Below, in pieces: positions 9,241 through 21,460 of a stretch of 64,000 bases of DNA. Within the stretch, counting starts at the first letter, position 1. Every line of letters begins with the position of its first letter. Position numbers and translations under genes: made by a program. A model generated the notes under the pieces. It was given only the letters and a program-made list of their open reading frames with translations, ran no database searches and had not been told where the DNA came from. This DNA is from Chamaecrista fasciculata (Eukaryota > Streptophyta > Magnoliopsida > Fabales > Fabaceae): NCBI GenBank assembly GCA_003254925.1, contig QANZ01005034.1, forward strand, positions 2,428-66,427, read 5' to 3'.

Positions 9241-12200
9241 TCGCAGTTCACTTCTCAAGTATGGTTTCAGCTTCCTCCTTTTTAATTTTCAATCCTGAAA
9301 GTTTGAAACTCATCTCTGCTTCTCTGTGGCTTCAATTTTGTTCATTTTTTTTCTTCAGCTTCCTCCTAGTTCTCTTCTCGGTTTCGCGCTGCCAGCAACT
9401 GACCAACCACCATCTGGACGGAGATTCGTTGGAAGCACGTCGGAAATCCATTTTCTTCTCGATTTCACTGTCTCTGTTCTTCTACGTTTTGGGATTAAGA
9501 GGTAATTTCTTCTATTTCTATGTTTTAGATGCCGAATAGTTTAGGTTAAATGAGAAAGTGACGATTGAAATTAAGATTAGTGGTCGATGTGAGTTTTTGT
9601 TTGCAATTCTAAGTTAGATCAGTGATAATGGGGTTCTGCTATTTCAGTGGAAATGATGAAATTATTATTATTAATCGCCCCATCCTCTCTTAGAATTCTT
9701 TTAGACTTGGCTCATGCTGACAGTAGAGAGAATGTCGGTATTGGTTGAGTTTTTCTTTTAATGATTTTGCTATTTTGCTGAGTATGGTGTATTGTTGTGT
9801 TTTGATGTTGTTTTAGTGTTGTGATGATTTGTATGTGGTTTGTTGGGATTTTGGTGTTTGTCTGTGACAATTATTTTTATCTCTTAGGTAATGCCATTAG
9901 TTCAACCTATATGGTTTCTAACTGTACAATTTAGTGTATATTTCACAGAGTATAATCTCACAATCTTTTCTAATCTAACTGACACAGCTCTAAAAAATTC
10001 TCCCGTTTTTTTTTTACACCAAACAAACATGGAAAACCATTCAACAAATCCAGAAGAAAAGCTCATGAGAGCCAGATAAAAAATTATGGCATAAAACAAC
10101 AGAGAAAAGACTTATAAACGAAAATCATGTATGATATACAACTTATTGACTTACCTCAAGAACAGTTCTCCTCTCCTTCTGGTTGTATTGGTACAGGTCA
10201 TCTCTTCCTTCAGGTAAAGCAAAATAGTTCACTCTCATCTTCCGCCGTTGTAAAATAGTTCATAACCTTGAATATCAAATTATTGACATGTAAATTTTTT
10301 ATGTGGAAAGTTACATGTGGGTAAAAGAGCATGATTATGTGTACCCAAAAAAAAAAAACAAACAGCATGATTATAAAGACTTAGTCATGCAAAAGAAAAA
10401 AAAAAAAAAAAAAAGTACCAAAAGACCAATCTGCATGTTTCGACCATGCATAATCTCCTTGAGTATCACAGAATTTTAGAAATCACCATGCATTAGACTA
10501 AATTCCTACAATGAATAGGCATATGAGTGGTAGAGGCAGAAAAGAAGTGGTGTGCCCCTACTTCCAGCTGAGGATGAGGGTAGAGTAACAAAAGAGAGTA
10601 AAAAGGAGTAGTGCATACTGCATAAAACTTCCTAGTTTCTATAACATAGAATAATGGCTTCTTCATAAATTATTGCTGACCTAAAAGCACAGAAACCTCA
10701 AGAAAGTAATTGTATTTGCATTTGACACATGTTAGATATTTTCAGTAAAAAAAACAATGAGACTTTTTAAATCACCCATAAACATTTCAGATTTTGTTGT
10801 GATGCAGTAGTGTCCAAGACTTTGACATGTCTCATATCTGTGTTAATATTCATGGTTCCTAGGTAATAAAATAAACAAAAATAAAATAAAATACAGGAAG
10901 GGCTACACTGTTATTCTGAATGGTTGAGTTAGTTTTCTTTTCTGTTTGTTGTTTTTCAAAATGGAGGATCTCTTGTCCTCTATTCTTGTAACTTATTATA
11001 TTTTCCCTTTTCCCATCTATATATTCTTTTTTCATCAAAAATAAGATGCTATAAAGGTAATCTTAACTAATCAAACAAAGAAGCACTGCTCATTTTCGAA
11101 TGGGACCCATGGTAAAACCAACATAATGTATGGACACAATATGCCCATTTATGAAAAATAAATTATAAATTGGTAAGAGCTCCTATAAATCTCTGAAACT
11201 TCTATTCTTTTCATCACCTGTGTCATAGTGCACTTCCGGATAGTTGTGACACCAAGATGATGTGAAAATTGATCTCAAAACTAGATAAGACAAGGTTATC
11301 TCTCTTGTACAAGATCAGAGGAAGTATTCTTTAATGCACTTGTCATGGAAAACCAGTATAAGCAGGAAGAAACTGTCTGTTCACTAACCTCTGACAAAAA
11401 TAAAGTTTTTTAAAGTTTGGAGAGATTATAGGATACATACTGAATTAGTTAATGTTTGTATTCTACTATGATACATACTGAGTTAGTTATGATGCATACT
11501 GAAATGAAGATGGAAATTTTGATTTTGGATTGTTTAATACTTATAGTGAACTAGACTAGCAAAAGTTGTTTAATTTGATGTGTTGATGTTTTTTATTTAA
11601 ATTTCATGTAGTGTGGGATCTAAATTTAAGTACTTGAGTTGAGATTTGAGACTTATTTTGTGTTATGTTAATCAATTTCATGTTTAAATTTGATTTCTTA
11701 TGACTTAGTATATGTAAAGAGATTTGTATGGTTGATGTATGTGTAGAAATGCATATATTTGTTATTTTTTCTTATTTGGCTGGGCCAACTGGGTTTGTAA
11801 ACATGGTTCCAAGTAATGATTTTCTGTCTATTAATTTGAAACAGTAATGAATTGATACAATTTTGAACCAATTCAGAGTCTAGACAGTTTCCAATAGAAA
11901 TAAGGCACAGGAATATCCATTGTTGAAGAGCATAATGATCAATCATTACTTGGGAGGATGAGAAATTACCAGTTGATTGATGCTTATAATTTCACTCCCA
12001 CAAATCTACAATCATGGTTCATGTCCCAGTTGAAATAAGCTTGTGATTCACACCTAGATACATGCATACAAATACAAAACAAATAGGGAGTTAAGATGAA
12101 GACTCATGTGTAGGTGGTAAATGGTAACCTCATATGACGAAATGAAATTCTTTTTTCATATTAATTATGAAGCTGAGTTTATAGTGATTTATCTTGTTCA

Positions 12201-13530
12201 CCAACCATTGTCAACCATAAATTAAACTCCATAACTAATTACATAGAAAACCCAAAAAAGGGAAGAAAATTAAAAGTAAAATAAGAAGGGTATATAGTAT
12301 AAGGTATTGCATTATAGAAGAAAAGATAGAGATTGGTGTTTAATGCTTCTGCCATAGGAGATAAACCTATGCATTCTAAAGGCAGTTGTCCTTATGAAGC
12401 TTGAGCTTTAAATATGCTATTTTTTTCTTGTTGAATTTGCAGTTTAGTTCCATTAGAAATATTTCTAGCCCTTGATCTATACGGTTGTTTGGATGCTCTT
12501 GTCCTTACCAGGTTCTGTTTACTTGATCCTAGTAGATAAACTTATCATAATATTATATTTTTTTCCTTGGTTGATAGAATATTTATAATTACTCTTGTTG
12601 GTGCTTGAGTGATTTTTAAAAAGATAACAGCTTCTAAATGAGTCAAGTGATTGGTGATTTCAATTGGCTAATTACTTATTTTTTAGGATAAAAGATAAGG
12701 CCAGACTTGTAATTTTCTTGTTTTCTATTGACTTATATTTGAAACTGGAAAGACTGTGTTGTTTGTTCAATCAGAATTTAAGTATGGTTGGAATAATTTA
12801 GTATTTGCTTATTTCATAAGATCAAAGAAAACAAATAAATCTGATAAAGGGAAATTGAGTTTTATTATATTTGATTGAAAATCTATATTAGAAACTACAA
12901 CATTAAGATCTAGTGATGATATAGAAGTGATTCTTGCTCTGTAGTCTATATTATTTTGTGCGGTTTGAGTGCAATGTGCTAAAGTACATAGCTTGGCCAG
13001 CAAAGGTCTCATGCAGATGATCTCCAGGACTTCTTAACACTCTTTAAAGTCAGGATATAATTAATTGATGAAAATTAGTTTTGATAATATATTGTGGAAT
13101 TGTGGAATTCTAGAGCTACCACAGCTTATCCATATCTGATGAAGATGCCCAATTTTAATTTTCGTACACCCTTGTTGTCCTGTTTATTTAACCTTCCCAT
13201 ACTTGATTTACCGACCAGCATGTTCCTTTCTTGTGCTTTAGACCCCTTGTTTGCTTGATGGGTGTTTTCTCCTTCTTACTACTTGAATCCTAATTATCTA
13301 TCTTTTTCACTGCACCTGAACCACTTTGTCTTGTAGATTTGACATATTAAACAATCTTGTCTACCACGTCCTCATTTTCCTTTTGATAGTCTTATTTCAT
13401 GTTATGTACTGATTATTTTTGGGTTCATCAATTAGATCCTTTTCCATAGTAAAGCTGATCTTAGAGGAAGTTGAACTGGTAATAAATTGTCTACATTACT
13501 TTTTTGGGTTTATTAATTCTGGTTTTACAG
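9241..13530. other. Long stretch without a convincing gene
   Basis: About 9250-9500 looks like a leader exon: pyrimidine-rich, less AT-rich than its surroundings, ending at a donor-like AG/GTAATT. No coding sequence follows it. The remainder is AT-rich with short A runs (for example 10387-10414) and no inverted repeat or protein similarity that I recognise. It could be intron of the decayed ADF gene ending at 13680, or a noncoding transcript. Confidence 0.4.
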
Positions 13531-13680
13531 GTCTCCTTCTGTGCCCGAATTCACGCAAAAATGCTTTATGCAACATCCAAGGACAAGTTCAGAAGGGAGT
13601 TGGAGGGCATCCATTATGAGATTCAGGCAACAAACCCAACAGAGATGGATCTTGAAGTTCTCAGGGACTGTGCAAACTGA
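13531..13680 (+). pseudogene. Orphan last exon of an actin-depolymerizing factor
   Basis: Downstream of an acceptor-like TTTTACAG, the frame from 13555 reads [18 protein letters not shown] followed by [18 protein letters not shown] and ends at TGA 13678-13680. This is the C-terminus of plant ADF/cofilin proteins (ADF5/6 group), where [17 protein letters not shown] normally starts the last exon. Here the SPSV start and the RIHAKM part are in different frames, so there is a small indel near 13541-13550. No trace of the earlier ADF exon with the actin-binding DDCRYAV region was found upstream, so this is a relic, not a working gene. The retained acceptor argues against a processed copy. Confidence 0.75.
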
Positions 13681-14269
13681 CCATAACTTGAGCTCAAAGG
13701 GCAACCTCTTTATGTTGATGTCCTGAGAATATCTTTGAACTTTTAGTTCACTTGTTGTCTCTCTGTTTTGGCATATTGCATTTGGATAGCGTAATTGTCA
13801 ACTAAATAACATACACTTGTGAAGGCTGATTAGGTCCTCCTCCCACAACTGGGAATTGGAGCTCTTCCTTACTGTCATGATGCTTCTCAGGTGCATATTA
13901 CAATTATGGATTATGGATATTGAAAATTTAACATATATTCTATGAAATCAATGTTATGTTGATGGAGACTTACCTATGAAAATACTTGCAGCTTAACTTT
14001 GTGCTGGGTGTCGTTGTCTAAGATGGTTCTGAATAATGGTGGCTATATATATATATATTTAATTGTTGACGAAACACTGACTGAATTTCAATTATCAATA
14101 TTTTTTCTTGGACTGAATTTCAATTATCAATATTGAATTCAAAGTATGTACTTCTTCCTTATTAATATCAACTATGTCACTCAAGAATATTATTCTTTAT
14201 CCAAAAAATAGAAATATACTTACAGTCCGTTACAGATGTATTGATAATGAAATTTTCTTGGTTGACTAT

Positions 14270-14784
14270 GGGCTTGATTGGGAGTTTTTAAAAGAGTAGG
14301 GTGGGATAGTCATTAATGAAAAGGGAAGGGAAGGGATGGGTGGGGTGAGTTAGATAAATCATCCTATTGATTGGGAGTTCAATAAAAAACATAATGGTAA
14401 ACAATTCTGCACTGATTGGATATTGTATTATTATTAATGGAGTGAGGTCGGTTAAAATTTGAAGTTCTCAGTAATAACCTTATAAAGAGAAATAATATAT
14501 GTAGATCTACAAAATTTAAAAATATGCTAAGGTTAGAAGAGGAAATAAAAAGTATTAAAATTCCAAACCATCCCAAACCCCTCAATTACACCACTCTTAA
14601 CCTACCCCACCCCATTTGGGGGGTTTGGAAAAATAATCATTTGAGTGATTTAAGAACCATCGTAACCAACCCAACCCTATTCACTAATTAAACTCACATT
14701 CAGTGTTTTAAACCCTTAAACCACCCCACCCCACCCCACATTACACCATTCCCAAGCCATCCTCCCAATCAACCCCTAAGGCCC
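14270..14784. mobile_element. Inverted-repeat element with GATTGGGA ends
   Basis: The left end reads GGGCTTGATTGGGAG; the right end CTCCCAATCAACCCC then TAAGGCCC is its imperfect inverse. G-rich tracts (GGGTGGGAT, GGGAAGGGAAGGGATGG) near the left are matched by C-rich tracts (CACCCCACCCCACCCC) near the right, so the whole could fold back. No clean target duplication was seen, so the superfamily is open. Confidence 0.5.
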
Positions 14785-15120
14785 TGTGTGTGTTTATACA
14801 TGTATACAAATATATTATACATATGTTTAAAAAATTTTAAAATATCAATATTGTGTTGATAACTTTTCTTTTTTACGGATTTCGTCACAATATTCCGTAA
14901 CAAATTCCATTAAGATCTTGAATTTATAGCTCCGCATAATATCTTTATCAAATTTCCTATCATCTTCATGAGTTGGAATATGTTAATAAAATTGAAAATT
15001 TTTCAGCACTTGTGCCTAAACTATGAAATAAATTTGAAAACTTTTCAAAACCAAGTAAAAGAAAGTGTTTATGAAAGAACCCCTGACTTGTCAAATACAG
15101 TTTAATCAATCTACCATATA

Positions 15121-15388
15121 ATGGGCAGATTAATCAATCATACTTTTTTTTTTTTTTCAGAAATAAACTCATTCTATTTATTTATACAGTTTAGTACCAA
15201 CAAATTATTTATTAAAAATTGTACACAAAATGACATTTATAAAGTAAAGATGTCTGCTACAAAGCTCGAGACTCATGTGCAAATCTCCTCTTCCTTAAGT
15301 GCTCCATTCAAAGGAAATGGATCCTCTACGTTTCTTCTAGAGTATAAAAGAGAAAGAAAAAATATGAGTCCTACATATTATTATTCTA
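15121..15388. other. Intergenic, nothing recognised
   Basis: AT-rich sequence with a T run at about 15144-15158. The frame over 15121-15414 has no similarity that I recognise. Confidence 0.3.
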
Positions 15389-15757
15389 TGAAACTCACAC
15401 TTTTGGTCCAATAGTTTTTTCTCAGGTCTCAATTTGACCTCATATCTTTTCCTCGTGCCTCAATTTGGTCATGTGTTGCACTTTTGCTCTCATATCTTGG
15501 GTTATGTTGCAAAATTGGTCTCATATCTTTTAGTCAGGTTGCATAATTGGTCTCATATCTTTGCAAAAGGTTCCACATTGTGGGACTAACGGTAGAACAT
15601 TTTGCAAAAATATGAGACTAAATATGCGACAAAAAGAGATACGAGACCAATTCTGCACCTGACCAAAAGATATAAGACCAAAACTATAACAAAAAACAAT
15701 TATGGGACCAAATTGAAACCTAAGCAAAATATATGAGGCCAAAAGTATATTTAGGCC
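15389..15757. mobile_element. Mutator-like fold-back element (GGTC-rich)
   Basis: The left half carries repeated TTGGTCTCATATCTTT-type phrases; the right half carries their inverse (AAAGATATAAGACCAA), ending AAAAGTATATTTAGGCC. The arrangement matches the elements at 44225-44540, 52624-53021 and 56595-56994, the last two of which have 9-bp target duplications. The left end here is eroded and no duplication was found. Confidence 0.6.
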
Positions 15758-16539
15758 AAAATTAAATAATATTGTAATAAATAATCTTTTTCTTAAAAAA
15801 AACTCGTTTATGTTTATTTTCATACAAGTTACAACAATTATGCAGAAGATATAAAAAATTGTAATATGGCAATTTCAAATAATATGAACCAATCAATTCA
15901 GCTTGTGACCTTCGATATATGATAGAAAAGGCAGAATACTCCTGGCAGGACCAAACGGTTATTATAAAAAGTACTTTTAGTGTGATTGGTCAATTTCTGA
16001 AATTGTGTAACTTCACGCAATAAATATATGGTATAATGCTGTTTTGAAATTGCACCATCACCATGATAAAAGCAAGATAATGCAGTTCTTTTTTTATCTT
16101 GGTTGATATACAAAAGAATAGAGGTTAAAAGGAAATGTCTATAAACGCCTTAGAAGTCTGTATTAACAAGAGCAACACAACAATCCATGAAAGCAATCAA
16201 GACCATGGTTCTATTGGGGGAAAAGAAAATAATATTTCAAGTTCAACTCAGGTTTTCGTGATTATGGAATAGGGGAACTTGGAAGTCAGACCCTCTGAAT
16301 TTGGATCTCTCTAGATTTCTCTGCATTTGGTAGATTTCTGGCCGCCCAATTTCATCTTCTCCATTATGCTCTTAACATTTGGCGGCCTACTTTGCAAAAT
16401 GTACCATTTCATCAAATGAAAGATGAAATACTACATTTTGGCATTGGGCTGTAAGTGCAAAACCAAATGTAGAGAAATTTAAGGGGTTCCAAATGCAGAG
16501 GATCCGGGTCCCAAAAACCTAAAGCAATAAGCTGAAGTT

Positions 16540-17071
16540 TTAGTTTGGTACATCGCTTCTGTGTCTAAGAATCTGAACGCCTAAGTAATCAACAGGACCC
16601 TGAACTGCTACATGAGGCTTCCCAACTTTCACACAAACAGCAGATATCTGATGGTGCTTTGTCAGAGTAGTGGTTGCAATTTGTTCAGCCACCGATTCCA
16701 GAAGATTGTGAGGCGACCCTTCAATTACTTCTTTAACTATACTGCATTAACCAAGCCTTTTTGTTAAAAGAAGTCGCGCAACATATTAGAATTGCAGCAC
16801 TGGTAATCTTAAAAACCTGATAGCTCAACTTATATAAATGAAGTGCTTAACTATGTACCTACCGATATATATTTGTGTAACTAACTGTATCTGACAAGTT
16901 ATCAGATTTACCAGCTGCTCTGAGATCCATCCAAGCATCCACGTCTACCAAAAATTTCTGACCGAGTTTCCTTTCTTCTGGTTTAACCCCATGAAAACCA
17001 TGGAATGTCAATCCCCTTAGTATGAGTTGGTCTCCCTTCACTTCTGCGTCACCTTCCATTATTGCTGACAT
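16540..17071 (-). CDS. FOLB: Dihydroneopterin aldolase (folate synthesis)
   Basis: Converts 7,8-dihydroneopterin to 6-hydroxymethyl-dihydropterin and glycolaldehyde in folate synthesis. Two coding exons were joined by hand: 17071-16863 and 16741-16540. The intron has GT at 16862 and AG at 16742, and an Arg codon is split across it (CG/T). The product is 136 aa, or 132 aa if the second ATG (17059) is used, close to plant FOLB proteins. Diagnostic stretches are LILRGLTFHGFHGVKPEE, the LGQKFLVDVDAWMDL strand, SDNLSDTVSYTNIY, the GSPHNLLESVAEQIA helix, VKVGKPHVAV with the conserved Lys-Pro, and VDYLGVQI near the end. No transit peptide is evident, which fits a cytosolic enzyme. A reading frame continues upstream to 17164 but crosses a likely acceptor (AG ending at 17083), so its first residues are probably intron. 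Confidence 0.92.
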
Positions 17072-17082
17072 GAGAATAACTA

Positions 17083-18501
17083 CTGTTAGCACAAGTTCTA
17101 AGAATAGAATGGCTACATTAAGCATAAAACTAAAGGCTCGCAGGTATGACAGGGCCAGCATCATTAGTCATAGCTGTATGTAAAATGTCCTGTCTTTCAC
17201 AAGAGGCTAAAGATGGACAAGCTGACATTAGTAGCTATCAACCTTCTCAGGCAACGGAGAAGCTCTGCTAACTAAATCAGATAAACAAAGGAGAAGGAGC
17301 ACTAAACAAAAGATAATTCATCCTTACATCTCCTGTATCCTAAATTCTAAGTATCAGATGTATCAAAGTAGCATTTTGGAATGCCAAAAAAAAAATTTTG
17401 ATAACTAATGAATTGTATAATTCACATGAAATAGTAATGGTTCAAGATGAAATAAGCAGATATAAACTATGCTGAAATAACCAAACTTAGAAAGGAACGC
17501 CAATTAAAGAGAAATCCCGGATAAATAGAAGGTCATTGTGTTTGAGCTCAAATTCTGGCTGAGCTGACCCCTAAAGGGAGAAGAAATCAAAAGAAAGTTT
17601 TACAGAGACTAAGAAAGCTGCTCATAACTTGATCTTCTCCCTTGGTTCACCTTTTAGATTTACAGTAAGCGGGCCACAAGAAACTGTGCTTTGTGAGAGG
17701 GGATTACCACTTTTTGTGGTCTGGAACATGATTCAAGTTCCTACTAACTATCCAAGTCTATCAGAATTCAGAAACATAAACACTACAAATACAGGGAAAA
17801 AGGAAAACTGAATATGTGGTAGTGGTGGGACATAGTGTTGAATAATTAGTCCGTGAAAACAGAACATTATTAACACATAAAAATGAGGCTTTAAAGTGTC
17901 AAAACATAGTTCAGATGCTTACAAACAGCCAACCCAGCACCTACCTTATAGTGCCCAAACATGTCCTTCTGTCAGAATATGAACACCAAAGCAAGATGGT
18001 TTAAAGAACGAAAACTCAGCCACAATCCCAGTCATAGGTACCTACCTAGTCCATATCTTAATTTAAAACTTGAATTGAAAAGTTCAATACAGATGAAATT
18101 CAAATTCCTAATCTACAAGCAACAGCACTATTAGTGGCAGAGCAGAGCACCATTTAGTTCATCAAAACCATCAATACCTATAGGGACCAAAATGCAACTT
18201 TAAATTTCCATACACTATAACCAAATTTCAAAATACTCACTCTAAATTCAAACCAATACATTATGACTCATTATAATATTCCATTGAACTCATCCAAACT
18301 ATTAATTTCAAAAAAACAATGAGATTTTATCAAAACCCAATTAAAGTTTTGCCCCAACTTCATATCGGGTCCAAAATTCATGAATATGAAACCAAACTTG
18401 TAGACAATTGTATTGGAGTAATTAGAAAACCAGCAAATAATGGCAGAAAGTCGAAAATTTAGAATAGCACAATAAGGGACGAAATGAGCTAAAATCAATA
18501 C
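17083..18501 (-). other. Probable intron in the FOLB leader
   Basis: A leader exon ending at 18502 with donor GTATTG (copy B) and an acceptor GCTAACAG whose AG ends at 17083, eleven bases before the ATG, define a plausible leader intron. Its upstream part (about 17850-18500) is the duplicated segment. 17165-17850 shows no gene or repeat that I recognise. Confidence 0.5.
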
Positions 18502-18810
18502 CTGGGAGAAGGAAGGAAGAGGGGCGATGGAGGAGAAGCTCGCCGGCGGTCACCGGAGCCGACGGTGGTGGTGGCTAGAGGCGGCGGCGAATGGGAATAT
18601 GAGAGTGAGTGACGAGAGAGAATCTTTTTGAAAGAAAGGAAGGAGGAGTCGTGAGTTTGATATGGGGCCATGGGGGAGCAATTGGAGCTGTTTTAAAAAA
18701 TTTACCGAAGTTAGGGGGGACAATTTGCTATTCAAATGAAGGGTCTCAAGACGTGAAATTTATGGAAATGTCCATAGTTTTTTTTATTTATTTCAAAACC
18801 ATCCTAAAAG
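17850..18810 (-). repeat. Leader/promoter segment, copy B (in front of FOLB)
   Basis: On the minus strand it matches copy A at about 3980-4690 and, after a deletion, 5400-5690, in the same order. It keeps the CT-rich and GC-rich exon-like stretch (about 18640-18502) and the CCCAG/GTATTG donor. It retains sequence matching the PPR leader intron (5400-5690), so copy B or its ancestor came from the PPR locus rather than the reverse. Confidence 0.8.
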
Positions 18811-19224
18811 CTCAAAACTTTAGAAATAGAATTTCATATCAAAATTTATATAGTTAGTTTCGTTGCAAAGAGTGGTTTCAAATATACAATTTAATTTTGA
18901 AAATTTTATCTCTAAATTTTTACTTGAAAGTGTCATTTGTCGAATCCAAAAAAAAAATTGAATTTCATTTACTCTCAAATTTTTACAAGTTAATAAAAAA
19001 TTAGGGAAAACTTAGGTAAAGTTTCTTATATGTTTGCTATAAGGTTTTTCAATAAACATTTGACACGTGACAAAAAATTTGATGCATGACCAATCATGAT
19101 AGAGAGAGAATATTAAATACACATTTTTGCATGACCAATCGAGAGAATTAAATCAAGTTTTTTATTGGATGAACCTTATGACAAAAATATAAGGAACATT
19201 GTCTAAATTTTTTTCTTTTTTTTT

Positions 19225-19365
19225 TTTTTGAAAGAAAGGAAGGAAGAGTCGTGAGTTAGGGGGATAATTTGCTATTCAAATGAAAGGTCTGAAGACGTGA
19301 AATTTATGGAAATGCCCATACTTATTTGAATCTTTTCAAAACCATCCTAAAAGCTCAAAACTTCA
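19225..19365 (-). repeat. Leader/promoter segment, truncated fourth copy
   Basis: Contains only the upstream end of the segment, from the T-rich run before GAAAGAAAGGAAGG to the stretch ending CCATCCTAAAAGCTC, and repeats what lies at about 18630-18810. It therefore looks like a local partial duplication of copy B. Confidence 0.7.
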
Positions 19366-19402
19366 ACGCATACATACATTCTTAAGCACAAGGCAACTTC
19401 AA

Positions 19403-19860
19403 CGCATAATTATATATCCGAAGCATGGAAACTTTTCAATAATATGGAAAGCCAGGGCATCAAGCCCACTTGGAAATCAAATTTAGTGTTAAGGAGCTTT
19501 GCAAGGTCTCAAAGACAGAAGACATTGTCAAACTATTAAATCAAATGCAGGCTTCAAAGATAACAACAATTGGAGATGAAATATTCCATTGGAATATAAC
19601 CAATTTGGAGAAGAAAGGGGAGCTTGATGTGAAAGAGAAAAGTCCAGCAGATGCATATAGTATCTAAACTTGACCCTGAAAACTAGAATCTGTGGAAACT
19701 AAGGTCAATGTGGATGTGATATCTCACCAATCAAGACCAGAGAAAGTGGACGACTCCTTGGTAAATCCACAAGTCCAAACTTATAGTGAATTGGTCGTTG
19801 GTCCATTTCCTATTTCTGCGGGATGTGTTCTTGACAAAGAATTGGTTGAAGTACCTTGGA
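19403..19860 (+). pseudogene. Fragment of the PPR gene
   Basis: Nearly identical to the PPR gene at about 7257-7730, with a final piece matching about 8154-8210. Differences from the parent include an internal loss after TTTAGTG, a three-base insertion (ACAACA), a frameshift at GAGAAAAGTCC, a loss where the parent has GAACAATCTGTAAAACTAG, a loss of about 50 bp ending in the shared GAATTGGTCGTTGGTC, and a roughly 420-bp jump to TTTCTGCGGGATGTG. No start codon, repeat register or full repeat array remains. It lies about 40 bp past the truncated leader copy, so both probably arrived in the same rearrangement. Confidence 0.9.
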
Positions 19861-20467
19861 AAATTTTCTGGAATTACTTATTTGCTCTGATCATTTATTT
19901 TCAGCAAGTTATTGATCCATATCTGAAACTTAAAAGTTCTTTAAAAAAAAAATAAAAGGAAAGAGGCATTCACATAAAATTAGGAGCTGGCGAGAGAAAA
20001 AGTAAACCATAGGGAAAAACATTAGACAACAAGAATGGATCTTATTTAACTACATGATTGACTTTTGAATGTTCATCAACACAAATTGCATGTCCATAGA
20101 TGAATGTTTTGCTACCTTTTCCTTGTAGCACTAGGAATGCAAAAAAGACCCTAGCACTTAGTGTGCATCACAAATCAGGATGCCACCACAAAATAAAAGT
20201 ACTCTCATAATCTGCATAGTAACTTTTAGTCACTGGGACCCATATCAGCCAATTAATTAGTCGTAAACTGATGGCGCATTACAATTTGAGACAAGTGACC
20301 CATTGAAATTCATCAGACTGACCCATCAGGTAACCAAGGAGGAATAGCTCAGTCCTTGAAGCCAGCACTACAATGATATCAAAATTATTGAATCAGAACC
20401 AGAAATGAAAGCATGGGCAGCTTCAAAGGAAATGCTATGCTATAGTAGTAATAAACTAAAGAAATAA
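19861..20467. other. Intergenic, nothing recognised
   Basis: No reading frame, inverted repeat or known motif was seen between the PPR fragment and the next inverted-repeat element. Confidence 0.3.
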
Positions 20468-20863
20468 GGATAAATTACACTTTGGTACCCTGTGGTTTGG
20501 TCATATTTCACTTTGGTACCCTATGGGATTAAAAAGTGACACTTTGGTACCCTGTGGTATTCTCCGTTAAACTTTGGTACCCTTTGGAGTTATTTTGTAA
20601 TTTTGACCATAACAAATTTTGCAAAAATTACATATTGACCCCAATATTTTCAAAAAATTACAAATAGGTCCCTGGATACATATTATCTAAGAACAAAATG
20701 AAAATTATAAAAAACTCTTGGGGGTCAAAATGTAATTTTTCAAAATTTGTTATGGTTAAAATTACAAAATAGTTCCAAAGGGTACCAAAATGTTAACGGA
20801 TAATACCACAGGGTACCATAGTGTCACTTTTTAAACCACATAGTACCGAAGTGTAATTTACCC
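20468..20863. mobile_element. Mutator-like MITE, GGATAAATTACAC ends
   Basis: The ends GGATAAATTACAC and GTGTAATTTACCC are inverted copies with one mismatch, and the inversion continues inwards (CTTTGGTACC phrases on the left, GGTACCAAA/GGTACCATA on the right). The flanks AAGAAATAA and AATTAATAA agree at 7 of 9 positions, compatible with an old 9-bp target duplication. No coding capacity. Confidence 0.75.
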
Positions 20864-21460
20864 AATTAATAATATCACTGTAGTACTATCAGTTGGTGAG
20901 AGGGAGATACATTTTATTGTAGCAGCATTGCAGTACATCAGGCAAAATTGTTATTAAGGTAATCAAAACCCTGCAAACAATCAGTTATGATGTTAGAAGA
21001 TTCATTATGACTAAGCAATATCTAGATCATAAATACAGCGCATGGAAGCAAGACTTTTCAATTTATATTTGTAATATTTTGAACAAAGGGAATTAACCCA
21101 CACTTCGTACATCCTTGATGCAGTTCATGTAATTATTGGGACTTAGATAAACTCAAATCGGCTTATATAATCACTGACAATAACAATTGAGTAGTCCAGG
21201 GCCAATAACACGTGTGCTTTCGAAAAGTATGGTTCAAATATTATTTTCCACTTGATGAACTCATATTCAACCTCCAAGAATGGGAAATGAACAGCGAAGA
21301 AGGAGAAAGTACTTCGTTCTTATTTTATTTCTCTAAATTTGACCTATCAAGCATAAATCAGTTTACTCCTTCTGAAGCTTCAGTTTTCTTCAGTATTCGT
21401 AATTTGATCTTTACAATGGTCTAAGAAGCTAGCCAAAAGAAAAGGATAACATTACCTATA

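Noticed and set aside
17072-17164. Longer N-terminus for FOLB starting MMLALSYL
   Set aside because: It crosses a likely splice acceptor (AG ending at 17083) and adds a hydrophobic stretch absent from this enzyme family.
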